Source: Epichloe hybrida | Lineage: Eukaryota; Ascomycota; Sordariomycetes; Hypocreales; Clavicipitaceae | Direction of reading: 5' to 3' | Length of the DNA: 64,000 bases | Assembly: GCA_019022495.1 (NCBI GenBank) | Contig: JAFEKR010000004.1 | Span: 4,030,001 to 4,094,000, forward strand | Part shown: positions 39,630 through 49,467 of the stretch, piece by piece | Layout of the letters: each line of letters starts with the position of its first letter | Position numbering within the stretch: position 1 is the stretch's first letter | Notes under the pieces: model-generated | Databases searched by the model: none | Seen by the model: the letters and a program-made list of their open reading frames with translations, nothing else | What the model was told of the DNA's origin: nothing | Translations under genes and position numbers: made by a program

Positions 39630-41045
39630 TCAGCCGAAAATCGCGCTTGTCGTCCATCCATCATCGCCGTCGCGCACGTTCCGGAACTCAACTCCTTGCC
39701 CAAAATAGCCTGCATCTTGCCAAGCTCTCATCGAAGCGGCATCAAAGGGGCCCTGCTTCGCGGCGTCATCTCGACCGTCTGTCCATCGAAACTCCCACAT
39801 GTTGGCTGGCTCGCTTTGCTCGTCTTCTTCTCGCTGTGATTGATGAGGTTCGACCCAATCCTCCCCGGTCTCGCGACGGTACGCCCGCATCAACAGCTCG
39901 CGGTCTTGGTCGTAAATATCCTCGTAATCTCGACTGAGCAATTTGTCGGCCGCCTCAGTGACAGCGTTGATGGACTCTTTGACTCGGGTCTGCTCTGGAT
40001 TCTCGTCAGCCTCCTTGCCCACTTCCGTGTGCTCTGCGCCGCCTTTGTTCATCTTTTTGAGTTTCCACTTGGGTATCCTCTTGGTCTTGGTTTGATGTTT
40101 GCCCAACCGAGCCAATGCCTCGAGAGGCGTTTCCGAAGGTTCTAAGCGCAATATGAGGGTGTTGAGCAGATCGGACACGAGAACGTCGGCCTCCTGGAGA
40201 CGCTGCTTGCGCGCTTCCACCGTGCGCTTCTCGTGCGCCTCGGCCGCCCTCTTCATGTCCTTTTTGCTCACACCGTCCAGCCAGTTGTCGTGGACAGCGT
40301 CTGGATCGCCTGCTTTGCGAACGTAGTTGCCGGATTGGTCAAACTGTCCCTCCTCCATCTCGGCCTGCAAGTTGAAGGCCTCCACTTTGGGTGCATTTCG
40401 TTTGCGCCCGCCAGCGCCCACCTCGTCATCTAACCCTTCTTCTTCGGCCGCCAGTTGAGCTTCCGCTTCGTCGTCATCGCTCTCCTCTTCATCAAGCCGT
40501 ATGTGGCCGCCGCTTCTGCTGCCGTGATCTTGGCCCATGATCTGTGTAGCATCGAGAAATCGAACATCCTTCTTCTTCTTTCCAGACTTGTCGAAACCGG
40601 CATCGTCCGCCTCCTCTTCTTCGTCCTTGGGTTGATCAGCATCACCACCCACCGCAAACATGTCATCGTCGTCATCATCATCTTCCGCACCAGGAGCACC
40701 AGCCACTGGAGCTGCAGCTTCTCCAGCAGCATCGTAGTTGTCGAGTTGCTCATTAATGTCCACTTTGCCCTTTTTCCGGCTCGCCGCCTTGACGTTGAAT
40801 GTCTCATTGTCCGAATCGCTGTCGTAGCCATCCAAATTGACCGCGCCACGCTTGGTCGAATTTCTGCCACCAATTACGTCTGCGTCTAAAATGGCATCGT
40901 CTTCTCTCGAGTCTGGCGCTAGAATAGAAGGATTGCGAACGTCAAACTTGGCATGAGAGCCGTCATTGTCGGTCTCGTTGTGGTGAGTCCGGGCAAAATG
41001 CTCGCCGTCTCGATTCGGCCGCGCCGCTGAATGACGCGATGACAT
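39630..41045 (-). CDS. Lin1 / CD2BP2-like GYF-domain spliceosomal protein
   Basis: Single-exon gene of 471 residues resembling yeast Lin1/Snu40 and human CD2BP2, associated with the U5 snRNP. The N-terminal two thirds are acidic and charged, with poly-Asp (GAEDDDDDDDMFAV) and Lys blocks (KSGKKKKDVRF). Conserved family segments then follow: FNLQAEMEEGQFDQSGNYV, NWLDGVSKKDMKRA and LGKHQTKTKRIPKWK. The C-terminal GYF domain reads MWEFRWTDG...QGPFDAASMRAW and GYFGQGVEFR, with the W-x-F...GPF...M..W...GYF pattern used to bind proline-rich peptides. It is divergently paired with UFD1 across a 433-bp promoter region. Confidence 0.88.
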   Translation of the reverse strand: MSSRHSAARPNRDGEHFARTHHNETDNDGSHAKFDVRNPSILAPDSREDDAILDADVIGGRNSTKRGAVNLDGYDSDSDNETFNVKAASRKKGKVDINEQLDNYDAAGEAAAPVAGAPGAEDDDDDDDMFAVGGDADQPKDEEEEADDAGFDKSGKKKKDVRFLDATQIMGQDHGSRSGGHIRLDEEESDDDEAEAQLAAEEEGLDDEVGAGGRKRNAPKVEAFNLQAEMEEGQFDQSGNYVRKAGDPDAVHDNWLDGVSKKDMKRAAEAHEKRTVEARKQRLQEADVLVSDLLNTLILRLEPSETPLEALARLGKHQTKTKRIPKWKLKKMNKGGAEHTEVGKEADENPEQTRVKESINAVTEAADKLLSRDYEDIYDQDRELLMRAYRRETGEDWVEPHQSQREEDEQSEPANMWEFRWTDGRDDAAKQGPFDAASMRAWQDAGYFGQGVEFRNVRDGDDGWTTSAIFG

Positions 41046-41478
41046 GGTGATGAACGTGATTTGCGTTAATGTGAGCGAGCAAAAAAAAAAATGAAAGAAA
41101 AAAAAAAATGAACGTAATAAATGTTGACAAGTTCGGCAGCCGGAGTGGATGTGGTTTGCAGAAAGTTGCAGGAGCGCTCCAAAACCTAGAGGCTTGAACG
41201 AATCACAGTTGACGCTAGCTAGCTCCTTCCACGTCACACACTGTCACACACTGTCACACACTGCCAAACTGCGTCATTCGCAGAGCTGCCTTCGCCATCC
41301 CACCATCCACAACCTAACGAACAAATCTTAGGTCTCTTTCTCATTTCTTTCCAAACTCAAGAAGACAAGAAGAGCCTTGCCAACGTGCACCCCGCAGAGA
41401 TAACGCGAGTGATATTCTGACCGTCTGTAACTTATCGAGCTGCACTCACGCGGCAGTCGCCCATTTCTTACGGCGATC
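41046..41478. promoter_or_regulatory. divergent promoter of Lin1-like and UFD1
   Basis: Short shared region containing three tandem TCACACACTG units (about 41234-41263), A-rich runs at 41082-41108 next to the Lin1 start, and CT-rich sequence on the UFD1 side. Confidence 0.55.
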
Positions 41479-42739
41479 ATGGTAAATCTGGTCCCCCAGT
41501 CCGCCATGAAATGCATCGTCTGACAAGCTTCCTAGTTTCAACCGGGATTTGGAGGCGGGTTCGACCCGTCCAACCCCGAGCATCTCTACAGCATGGTTCG
41601 TGGCCGGCGACCGATCGTACAACGGTTCGACGAGTACTACCGATGTTATCCTGTGGTCATGGCCCCGGGCTCGGAACGACCGGAGCTCAACTATGGCTCC
41701 AAAATCATCCTCCCTCCATCGGCACTGGACAAGGTGTCCAAGCTACACGTACAGTGGCCACTACTGATGGAAATGATCAATGGAGAAAAGGGCAGGCACT
41801 CGCACGCCGGTGTCTTGGAGTTTATTGCCGAGGAGGGAAGAGCCTACATTCCCCAATGGGTCAGTCACGACGTTCATACCATGATAACAGAAGCCGTCTA
41901 ACGTTTTGTCTGCTCGCAGATGATGGAGACACTTGGCATGGATGTAGGCGACATGATACAGATCCGAACCACATCGCTCGAGTTGGCAAAAATGGTCAAG
42001 CTACAGCCTCAGTCGGTCAACTTTTTGGAGATTAGTGAAGATTAGTGACCCAAAGGCCGTCCTGGAAAGGGCATTTCGAAACTTTGCCACACTCACCAAG
42101 GGCGATGTATTCAATTTCGAGTACAACGACGAGATATACGAGGTTGCCGTGTTGGATGTGAAGCCGGAAACGGACAAGATGGGCGTCAGCATGATTGAAA
42201 CGGATGTGTCTGTCGAGTTTGCGCCCCCGGTCGGCTACGTGGAGCCGGAGAAGAAGAGCGGTACGAGCACTCCTGGAGGCACGAGGAGCGGTATTCCGGC
42301 CGGGGGAGTTGTCCACGGCCAAGGTACCATGGCGCAGGCCATCGGCTTCAGCTCCATCGCACCATCAGTCACAAGCACGCCTACGAATTTCCTCGGCGAA
42401 GGCCAGCGTCTGGTCAAAAAGGGGAGCAAGGCCCCAACACCAAAGCCCGCAACACCCGTACCTGTCGAGCCAGCAGTTGCCAAGAGCCGAACGGGAGCGC
42501 CAGCGCCGCTCCGCTTAGCCCCAAACAAGCTCTTTTTCGGATACGAATACAAACCCGTCAAGACCAAGGAGGAAACGGAGCAGGAAAAGCAGCGGCCCAA
42601 GCCGCAACACTTTGCTGGGCAGGGCCAGAGCCTCCGGGGCACTGTCAAGCGGAAGGGCGAGGCGGATGAGAAGTCAAAAGCGACGGAGAAGAAGGCGCCC
42701 AGCGAGGGTCATAGGCTGGACGGACGTCCTCCAAGGTAG
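41479..42739 (+). CDS. UFD1: Ufd1, Cdc48 cofactor, with a frame-breaking 10-bp duplication
   Basis: Ufd1 with Npl4 recruits ubiquitinated substrates to Cdc48/p97 for ER-associated degradation. Exon 1 is just the ATG (41479-41481). Exon 2 is 41536-41859 and exon 3 starts at 41920. The double-psi barrel plus alpha/beta Ufd1 domain is clear: RFDEYYRCYPVVMAPGSE, YGSKIILPPSALDK, GVLEFIAEEGRAYIPQW joined to MMETLGMDVGDMIQIRT. At 42029-42048 the ten bases AGATTAGTGA occur twice in a row. The frame VNFLEIS runs to a stop inside the second copy, while DPKAVLERAFRNFATLTKGD continues in the next frame to a normal C terminus at 42739. No intron can remove exactly one copy. With one copy the product would be about 378 residues, the expected length. 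Either the assembly is wrong here or the gene is broken. Confidence 0.9.
42029..42048 (+). repeat. 10-bp tandem duplication in UFD1 exon 3
   Basis: Two perfect adjacent copies of AGATTAGTGA. The unit length is not a multiple of three, and the family alignment needs only one copy. Confidence 0.95.
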
Positions 42740-43048
42740 TTTCACACCCAGGGAAGGGGTTTGGCGTTCTTCGATATTCGATCTAGAATGGCCTGAATGG
42801 ACGGACAGGGCACCTGGTAGGGCATTCGCTGAAAAACGAGATATCTTGTGTGTACGTATTGAAACGTTTATGGCGCTTCTGGCGCTCGTGGCGCATCTAA
42901 TCAGTGTCTGTCTTCCGAACCACGGTTGCCCAACCAAACCCATATTGTCGGGAAATCACCACATCCCGATGGTGCCGCCAAAGACGAAACCAGTGCAAGA
43001 CGGAGTCTCCTTCATCCACTCCTTTGAAGCTGTTAGACCAACGTCTGC
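42740..43048. other. convergent 3' region, UFD1 / Myb-like cluster
   Basis: Short non-coding gap. ORFs crossing it are extensions of UFD1 shadows. This marks the left border of the Myb-like gene cluster. Confidence 0.5.
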
Positions 43049-43422
43049 TCACTCGCAGTTTAGATGACGTGCCGTAGATTTCTGCTTCTTCTCAACAGGA
43101 GACGCCTCCTCCTTGACAGCCTTTCTCTTCCTGGCGATAGGCACCGCGTCCGCCAACTTGCCAGTCTCGAGACCATGACGGGCCCTGAAACCCTTGAGAA
43201 TCGTCTTGGTGAAGTGCTGTCTGCGCACAGGTTAGTGCGTCAGTGGTTCCAAGCGAGAGGAGCAACATACGAGACGGCATCCTTGGTGAAGGTGTGTCCG
43301 AGCTGACACATGATGGCGTGGATTTCAGGCCATTTGTAGCCGGTTGAGGAGCCGCCGGTGATGATGACGGCCATGCAGAGGTCGAGCTCTGCGGCGGCGT
43401 CCCATTTCTTGGAGACAGGCAT
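43049..43422 (-). CDS. small Myb/SANT-like protein, cluster copy A
   Basis: Two exons (43422-43271 and 43220-43049) give 107 residues. The module spans residues 6-60: KKWDAAAELDLCMAVI, then YKWPEIHAIMCQLGHTFT, then KDAVSQHFTKTI. The spacing of a Trp or aromatic, a DL/LL helix, a W-x-x-I helix and a QHF recognition-like helix fits a Myb/SANT-like three-helix bundle. The tail is basic then mixed (ARKRKAVKEEASPVEKKQK). The intron falls in phase 2 directly before QHF, the same place as in copies B, E and I. Probably a nuclear DNA- or chromatin-binding protein; this is inference from module and tail. Confidence 0.75.
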
Positions 43423-43929
43423 GGCGGTGGGATGCGCGACGTGATTATTGTGTGAATGTAGTTTGGATGGAGGGGTGGGTTATTGCTTGAAATCAAAATT
43501 GTTGGAATCGTGTGGGTCGCATGAGCGGGCGAGTTGGTGTGGAAGTGAGGTGGGAGTGGTGAGCCGGGGTTTTGCAGAGTGGTCGAACAAACGTTGGTGT
43601 GAGCAAGATTGGAGAAGCGGGTTGGGTTTTTATTGAGATGTTATTTACGTGGGCTGTCAAGATACTTAGGGAGTGAGTGATGGGCACGTTACGCGATGGA
43701 TTCACGATGAAATGTAGAGCAGTGAGTTTGGTGGAGCATAGTGTGTTGTATTCTAGTCTGCCCTTTTATTTAACCTCGTTTCCGTCTAGCAATTAAAATT
43801 CCCCCGGCAAGTCATGTTTATGAGCGACATCCATGGCAAATATGCATTTTATTTCTTGAAAGGGCCGTTGGTGCCGTCGTGCCTGCTGACATGATGAGCC
43901 GGGGTGTAGCTGACGAGGTCCGAGGGCAC

Positions 43930-44441
43930 TTACTCGATTTTGGCCTTCTTTGCGCGCTTGGGCGTGAGAGGTTCCTCGGCCTCGTGCTTGATCGGGAGAT
44001 CGTCTCCCTCGTCGTCGGACTGCTCGATGTTGGCAGCGGACTTGGCTTTCTTGGTTGTCGGAGTCTTGCGCTTGCGGGAGTTGGCCTTGTTGGCGGGCGT
44101 GGCGGGCGCGGCGGGCTCAGGCGTGTCGTTGCCGTTCTTGACTGCAGCTTTTTCGGGAGAGCCTTGATCGCGGCGAAGTTTCTGGATGTGCTGACTGGAA
44201 GTAGAGCGTTAACGGGGAAAAGTTGTGATTTTTTTTTTTTTACAAGATCTCGACTTAATAAGGGGGGGGGGGGGTAATTTGGACTGATGATGTACTTGAC
44301 GCCGTGGAAAGTGGTTTGGAACCCCTGGGCTTTCATGTGCTCTGTCGCCGCGCTGATGACGTCCTTGGTAGGCTTGAGCGCGTCAAGTAGAGCCAGGAGA
44401 AGTCCGACATGTGAGCGATCGTCCCATTTGTGGCTGGACAT
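43930..44441 (-). CDS. small Myb/SANT-like protein, cluster copy B
   Basis: Exons 44441-44296 and 44194-43930 join in phase 2 to give 136 residues. The module reads SSHKWDDRSHVGLLLALLDA, AATEHMKAQGFQTTF, then NQHIQKLRRDQG across the intron. The central W of the W-x-x-I helix is replaced (DVISAATEH). The tail is Lys/Arg/Ser-rich with acidic patches (SRKRKTPTTKKAKSAA, DDEGDD, PLTPKRAKKAKIE). The intron carries T12 and a G run of about 13 (44263-44275). This is the only second exon downstream of three successive first exons (copies D, C and B), so its tail might be shared. Confidence 0.72.
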
Positions 44442-44639
44442 GATGCTTGAGGAGTAACTGGTGATGAATGGGGAGCCGTTGTGAAGGAAGGAATGGCAAG
44501 TCTTGGTTGAGAGGAGTTGAGAATGAGAATGAAAAAAAAAGATGGGAGATGGGAGATGGGAGAAAGGTGAGTGCATGTTTTGGGGGGGGGGAGGGGGGGG
44601 AGTCGAAGAAAAAGTGAAATTGAGAAGAAAGTGAGTTAC

Positions 44640-44791
44640 CGAAGCGCGCTCTCGCTGAACGTGTACCCAATGCCAGTCAGATCGCACATGATGGATCCCA
44701 TCTGCTCAGTAGTGAACTTGACGTGCTGGAAGACGGCGAGGAGAATGTCCTGATGGACTTTCTCGTCCCATCTCATGACTTGGCGACCCAT
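44640..44791 (-). CDS. Myb/SANT-like first exon, cluster copy C (no second exon of its own)
   Basis: An ATG-started exon of 152 bases encodes MGRQVMRWDEKVHQDILLAV and TEQMGSIMCDLTGIGYTF, then SESALR. This is the same module as in copies A, B and E up to the point where their intron sits. It ends at a good donor (GTAACT) in phase 2. No QHF-type second exon lies between it and copy B; the sequence there is CT-rich promoter-like DNA. It could splice over 445 bp to the second exon at 44194, which would give ALR-QHIQKL in frame, or it is a truncated relic that reads on into intron. Confidence 0.5.
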
Positions 44792-45132
44792 CTCTGCAGG
44801 ATAATATGGAGCTGCTGCCTTGGGACGGATGAGGAATAAGTGAGATGCTGAAAACTGAATGGGGTGTAGAGAGTGTGTAGCAATTGTGTTGAAAGGATCG
44901 GAGAAGCGAGTGAGTGGCTTGTGAGATGACAAGTTGTGAAAAGGGATAGATGGGTGGTTCAGGGCAAGTGTGAAAAGTTGTTGGGGAATTCATCGGGGAA
45001 ACGTTTCGACAAGGCAGGCAATGTGAGCGAGGGACATGCTTGGAAGCGATTCTACCAGGCCTCTCGGTGACAGAGTTGCCATAAACTCATGGGGGGGCGA
45101 CAGAGAAGAGGAAAAAGGCGTAGAAGCTTTAC

Positions 45133-45305
45133 CGAATACCCTCCCAGGTGACCTGGTGGTTCCTCGCCTTCATCCGAACCTCAATGTCCTTGCGAACTTC
45201 GGCCGTCATGACTCCGGCTTCTATCCCCGCTACATAAAAGCACATGACGAGGTCATGTAGAAACAATGGGTTGCCCCAAGCGCCAGTTTTGCCCTTGGTT
45301 GCCAT
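45133..45305 (-). CDS. Myb/SANT-like first exon, cluster copy D (no second exon of its own)
   Basis: ATG-started exon of 173 bases with WGNPLFLHDLVMCFYVAG, then VMTAEVRKDIEVRMKARNHQ and VTWEGIR, ending in phase 2 at GTAAAG. The pattern (Trp, HDL helix, charged second helix, final TWEGIR before the junction) follows the module but is the most diverged on this side. As with copy C, no second exon follows before the next first exon. The nearest acceptor in matching phase that restores QH is that of copy B (44194), 938 bp away. It is either an alternative first exon or a truncated gene. Confidence 0.45.
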
Positions 45306-45803
45306 TGCAGTGCTGAGTTGAAAGCTGGCTTGACCGGCAATGGTGGTTGGTTTTCAAAGTACTTTGAATGAACAGGTTTGCAGTCAAGAAGATAGAGATG
45401 AAGATGGAGAGGAAGAACTGGATGGGCAAGGCTGGGCAGAGTACCAAAACAAAACATCCGGGATCCGGGATGGTGTGTTTGTCAACACGCGCAGCCAGCT
45501 GTCATCCGACCTGTTGACCATTTGCACCAACAGCTGCCCATGCCCCCGTCCCACCGTCGAAGCACCACGCAGTGACCAACCTCGTATCATTCCGTAGCAC
45601 ATTATACAAACGCTACTATACAATGTTTGTGGCAGAACAACCCATGGGCAATCTCATTCCCGCAACTCCGGCGTCCCAGTCAAGCCATACCCATTACGCG
45701 ATATCGAGTCAACCGGAAAAGATCCGCTTCCAAACCCGCAGCGCCACGCTATGCGTCGCCATAACCAAAGCTACTGATAACGTCAGCACGAGAAGCTTGA
45801 AAG

Positions 45804-46937
45804 TTACGACAGCGGTGGGACATACTCCTCCTGGTAGTCTGACACCGACGCGCCATTATGTGCCGCCAACGCCAGCACTGCCTCGTCGTCGAGCGCCGCT
45901 GGTAGTTCAGCCTCCTGAGTATCATCCATCCGTTGCCTCTTAATAGGGGGCTCGTCGTCACCCGCTCCATCGGCGTCCTCGGCCTCGTCCTCGGCCTCGT
46001 CAACTTTGATTGATGCCGCGTCAATAGCGTCGGCGCAAGCTACTGCGATGTGTATCGGAGGCGCATGAGATGGTGATACCGCTCTCTCCAGCTTGGCCTC
46101 TTCCTGCGCCTCTTCCTGCGCCTGTTGCTGACCCTGTTGCTGACCCTGTTGCTGATCCAGTTGCTGACCCTGTTGCTGACCCTGTTGCTGATCCGGTTGT
46201 TGATCCAGTTGCTGACCCAGTTGCTGACCCAGTTGCTGACTCTGTTGCTGATACTGTTGTTGATCCAGTTGCTGATCCAGTTGCTGAACCTGTTGCTGAA
46301 CCTGTTGCTCGGGTGTAGGACCCGACTGTATGGTTCCCGGCGTAGAGAGTTGGCTGGAGCCGTCTACGCCAGATTGTCCATCTTCTCCTTCAGGAGCCGT
46401 CTGCTTCTTTTTCGGCCGGCCTCTGCCTGGGCCGGGTCTGCGGGTGATGGGGTTCAACGTTGGGTCAGAGTATCGACCATTTCCAACAACGCTGCCATTT
46501 GCCTCGGCTTTGTTCTGAGCTCTTCGCAGGCCCTGGAAATGCTGCCTACAACAAGACCAATCGTCAACTGCGGATCCACAATGCATAAAACAATCTTCTT
46601 TTTCTATTCGCGGGAGAACACACGTCATGCTGACTTGACGCTGAAGACATGTGAAGCGATTTATGAACGGAGCATGATGATGATACTACATGGCACGGTC
46701 GCGTGGGATGAAAACAAGGCAGGACGAACGATTCGTACGAGAATGATTCATCACAAGTGACAGCCACGCTCAAACGACATACCGGCATCCCTCATTAGTG
46801 AACCCATAGCCCATACTTCGCATATGGTTCCCGATGGTGGTCCATTCTCCACCGCTAACGATGCCAATGTTCTTCACAGACAGGATTGTGAAGAACAAAT
46901 CCTTGTCTGCGCGGTCATTCCAATTCTTGCTGCTCAT
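45804..46937 (-). CDS. Myb/SANT-like protein with AT-hook-like motif and Gln repeats, cluster copy E
   Basis: Exons 46937-46783 and 46545-45804 give 298 residues. The module is SKNWNDRADKDLFFTILSV, GEWTTIGNHMRSMGYGFTN and, across a phase-2 intron, RQHFQGLRRAQNK. Next comes RRPGPGRGRPKKKQ, which contains the GRP core flanked by basic residues typical of AT-hooks. A region of about 70 residues is then built from pentads such as QQLDQ, QQQGQ and QQLGQ, encoded by a 15-bp minisatellite. The tail is acidic (EAEDEAEDADGAGDDE) with a basic PPIKRQRMD, possibly a nuclear signal. Likely a nuclear DNA-binding protein; target unknown. Confidence 0.78.
46110..46315. repeat. 15-bp coding minisatellite (Gln-rich pentads)
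   Basis: Roughly 13 imperfect units of the type CAGTTGCTGATCCAG / CCTGTTGCTGACCCTG on the plus strand, reading as QQQ/QQL-x-Q pentads in copy E. Length variation would stay in frame. Confidence 0.9.
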
Positions 46938-49467
46938 TGCGAAAGCCACCAAGTGAGAGCGGGGGTTGGACACGTTGTTCGTCTGCGTGTGAGTCGATAT
47001 CGATATCGATGGGTGGTCTCTACGCCGCGGTGCGGATAGGCCGTGTTAGGAGCGCGGCTAGATCAATGAGAAAATTGATAGTGTGGTCCACGGGGTCGAG
47101 AAGGATGAAGATACTTTGGATGGCCCGTGCGAGCCGACCCGAGGAGTGACGCGGAATATCTATTGTTCCGAAGCCGGTGTTCATCATGACTTTGGCAGCA
47201 AAGACGCGTTGGTGGACAGATGATGACAGATGATGAGAATCTTGATACGCAAAAAGTGTAATGATCAGCGGGTGACTGGAGACGAAGAGTTTCCAGGACT
47301 TTTTGCGATATTTCGTTGCGCAAACTGACAGACATGTACCTGCTGGAATTGGCGATGCTGGGACTTAGCCGATGTTGACGCGGCGTTTACCCGCTCCACG
47401 CTGGTCGGATCGTGAGTGTCGTGGACATGCGTAGGCTGGAGTCGTTTTTAAATATTAACTAAATCATTTGCCCCGAGTGTGTTTATTCATCTCTGTGCTC
47501 CGTCGCTTTCGGTTATATCCCTCCGTCGTGAAATTACATGACAAGTTCTTGCCACCAACATCATGGCAACGGTGTAAGACCGATGGCCAGACCGGAGGAA
47601 TGACGCTCCGCGTGGGAACAAGCTGCGAGTATCAACCAAAGTACCCTCCTTTCAGAGCGCTCACGTGAGTTCGTGGCGACCTGGCGAAAACTCGGTCACA
47701 CAGTGCCCCGCAAAAGTTCGCGCCCGTCGCGTCTCCCAACCACTTCACCCCATCCCCCTCTCCGACCGCGATTGAGATTATAGCCACTGCAGCACCATGG
47801 AGACTGTTTGAATGCCTTTCAATGGCTTTCAAGTAAGCAAGTTACCTGTTGTCGAGTTTACCCAGACTCCTTCGTGTTTCTGGGCGCCGAGATACAAAAT
47901 TTCGCTTTTCATCCAACACCATGATGATTGCTGCGTCAGCCCCTCTTTATGGAGATGACGCCGTGCCTCAGCCATGGTGTGTGATGGGGGGTTACGCTGG
48001 GGCCATTGGTGCATCTGGCATCCCTTGGGCAAACGAGGAATCGATTCGCCGAAAGACAAAAAAGAAAAAGGTTCAGCAAGTTTGTGACCGTAAAGGTCAT
48101 CTCCCTTGCGGCTTGTGCTTACGAACGTTTGGTCAATTGGGCTCACGCTGGGACAATTGAAATCTTGACCGACAAAATGAGCTCGAAATCGCTGTCTGTG
48201 CACTCGCTGTAGCTGATATAGCTATATAGCTACTGTCCTTTTCGCCAGAAAAACGGACTCGATACGCATCTCTGCTCACAGAGAGCTTCGGTTGAATTGG
48301 ATGTGCCAGGCTTAATAGCGCAGCGCATCTGAATGGCGTCTGGCCGGGGCTGACGGAATGAAACTGCAACGCCATCGTAACCCCTCCCCCCTATTTCTTT
48401 TTCTTTCCTTTTGCTCTCTCTTTGGTTCTCATCGGTGAGTCACACGTGTTTCAGTACAAGCGATCCCTGCCACTGCTTTCTTCTCCATCAATTGCGACAT
48501 GCGATTTGCCTTTTGGCGCCGGATGGATGAAATGTCACTGGACGAAAACGAGGGATGCTGCCTGTTGCTGTAGCAGCAGAGAAAATGGGCATTTTCGAAG
48601 CAAACTACACGACTCGCCCTGCGCTCAAATACTCGCATGCATCGCACCAGCTGGCATTTGACTCGTTTTCAACTTTTTTTTTTCTGAGACGATAAATAAA
48701 GTTGTCGAGCTGACCTCGTCGTGTCAGACATATCGCTAAGGCGGTTTGGCGGTGGCGAACCAGGAAGCTTGAGAGTCTTTGGTGGAGCCTGTTTAGCTTT
48801 TAGCGAAGCGGGGGCGCTACTGCATGCACTCAACGCGCTGCTTGTTACGGATTACTGGACGTCCTCCGTCAAGCATCTCCATCATCAACACCCACATCTC
48901 CATGACTGGACTGCCCCGAATGGCGGTAGCACCAGGCAACCATGCCTTGGGAAAGCCTCGAGCTCTCCGCTTCGAGCCAAAGGATTGCACACTGGAAATG
49001 CCGGCGTCATGGCAGTCAGTTGGTGGCATCTGCGTCGGTTCCTGGATCCTTGCATCCGCCCCCCCCCTCCAGCTACTACAACTGTCGAGATTGGTGCCTT
49101 TTTAAATGCGAGCAAATCCCCCGAGGCCACCATCTCCACCTCTTTCCAGCATGCCACCCTCGTGAAAGATTGAAAACTTCCTTCTTCAACATCATTTCCT
49201 GACCCATACATCGCCTGTCTCGCCTCATCTCTGTCAGCTCTCCCAACACCTGTCTCGGCCGCTTGAAGCTTTCATGACCTTTCACACCCGCTTAGTCGCC
49301 CTCCAACGCCATCTGCTGCCCGAAGTCCTGCAACACTCAACATTCACGTTGACTCACGGGCGTCACCTGCTGGCTATATATCTGTCTTGTCCTCTCACTC
49401 AGAAGCCTACCTCTCGCTCTATCCCCGTTCGTTGCAGCTCTCGCGCATCCTTCAACACTTTACGACC
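46938..49467. promoter_or_regulatory. central gap between the two arms of the Myb-like cluster
   Basis: About 2.5 kb between divergent copies E and F. Small ORFs (47063-47335 minus, 47829-48203 minus, 48721-49211 both strands) show no module and no known family. It holds a CGATATCGATATCGAT palindromic stretch near 46994-47009 and a CT-rich leader with a TATATAT near 49374 shortly before copy F. Confidence 0.45.

Noticed and set aside
42015..42120. Intron explaining the UFD1 frame change
   Set aside because: The available GT/AG pairs would give an intron of about 11 bases or delete conserved Ufd1 residues; a tandem duplication explains the data exactly.
46110..46315. CRISPR-like regular repeat array
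   Set aside because: Units are 15 bp without spacers and encode Gln-rich pentads in frame; it is a coding minisatellite in a eukaryotic genome.
46125..46760. Long plus-strand ORF rich in Leu (LLTLLLTLLL)
   Set aside because: It is the antisense reading of the Gln repeat of copy E, with no start context or family.
47063..49211. Further degenerate copies of the Myb-like module in the central gap
   Set aside because: I looked for W-x-x-I and QHF-like patterns in all frames there and found none convincing.
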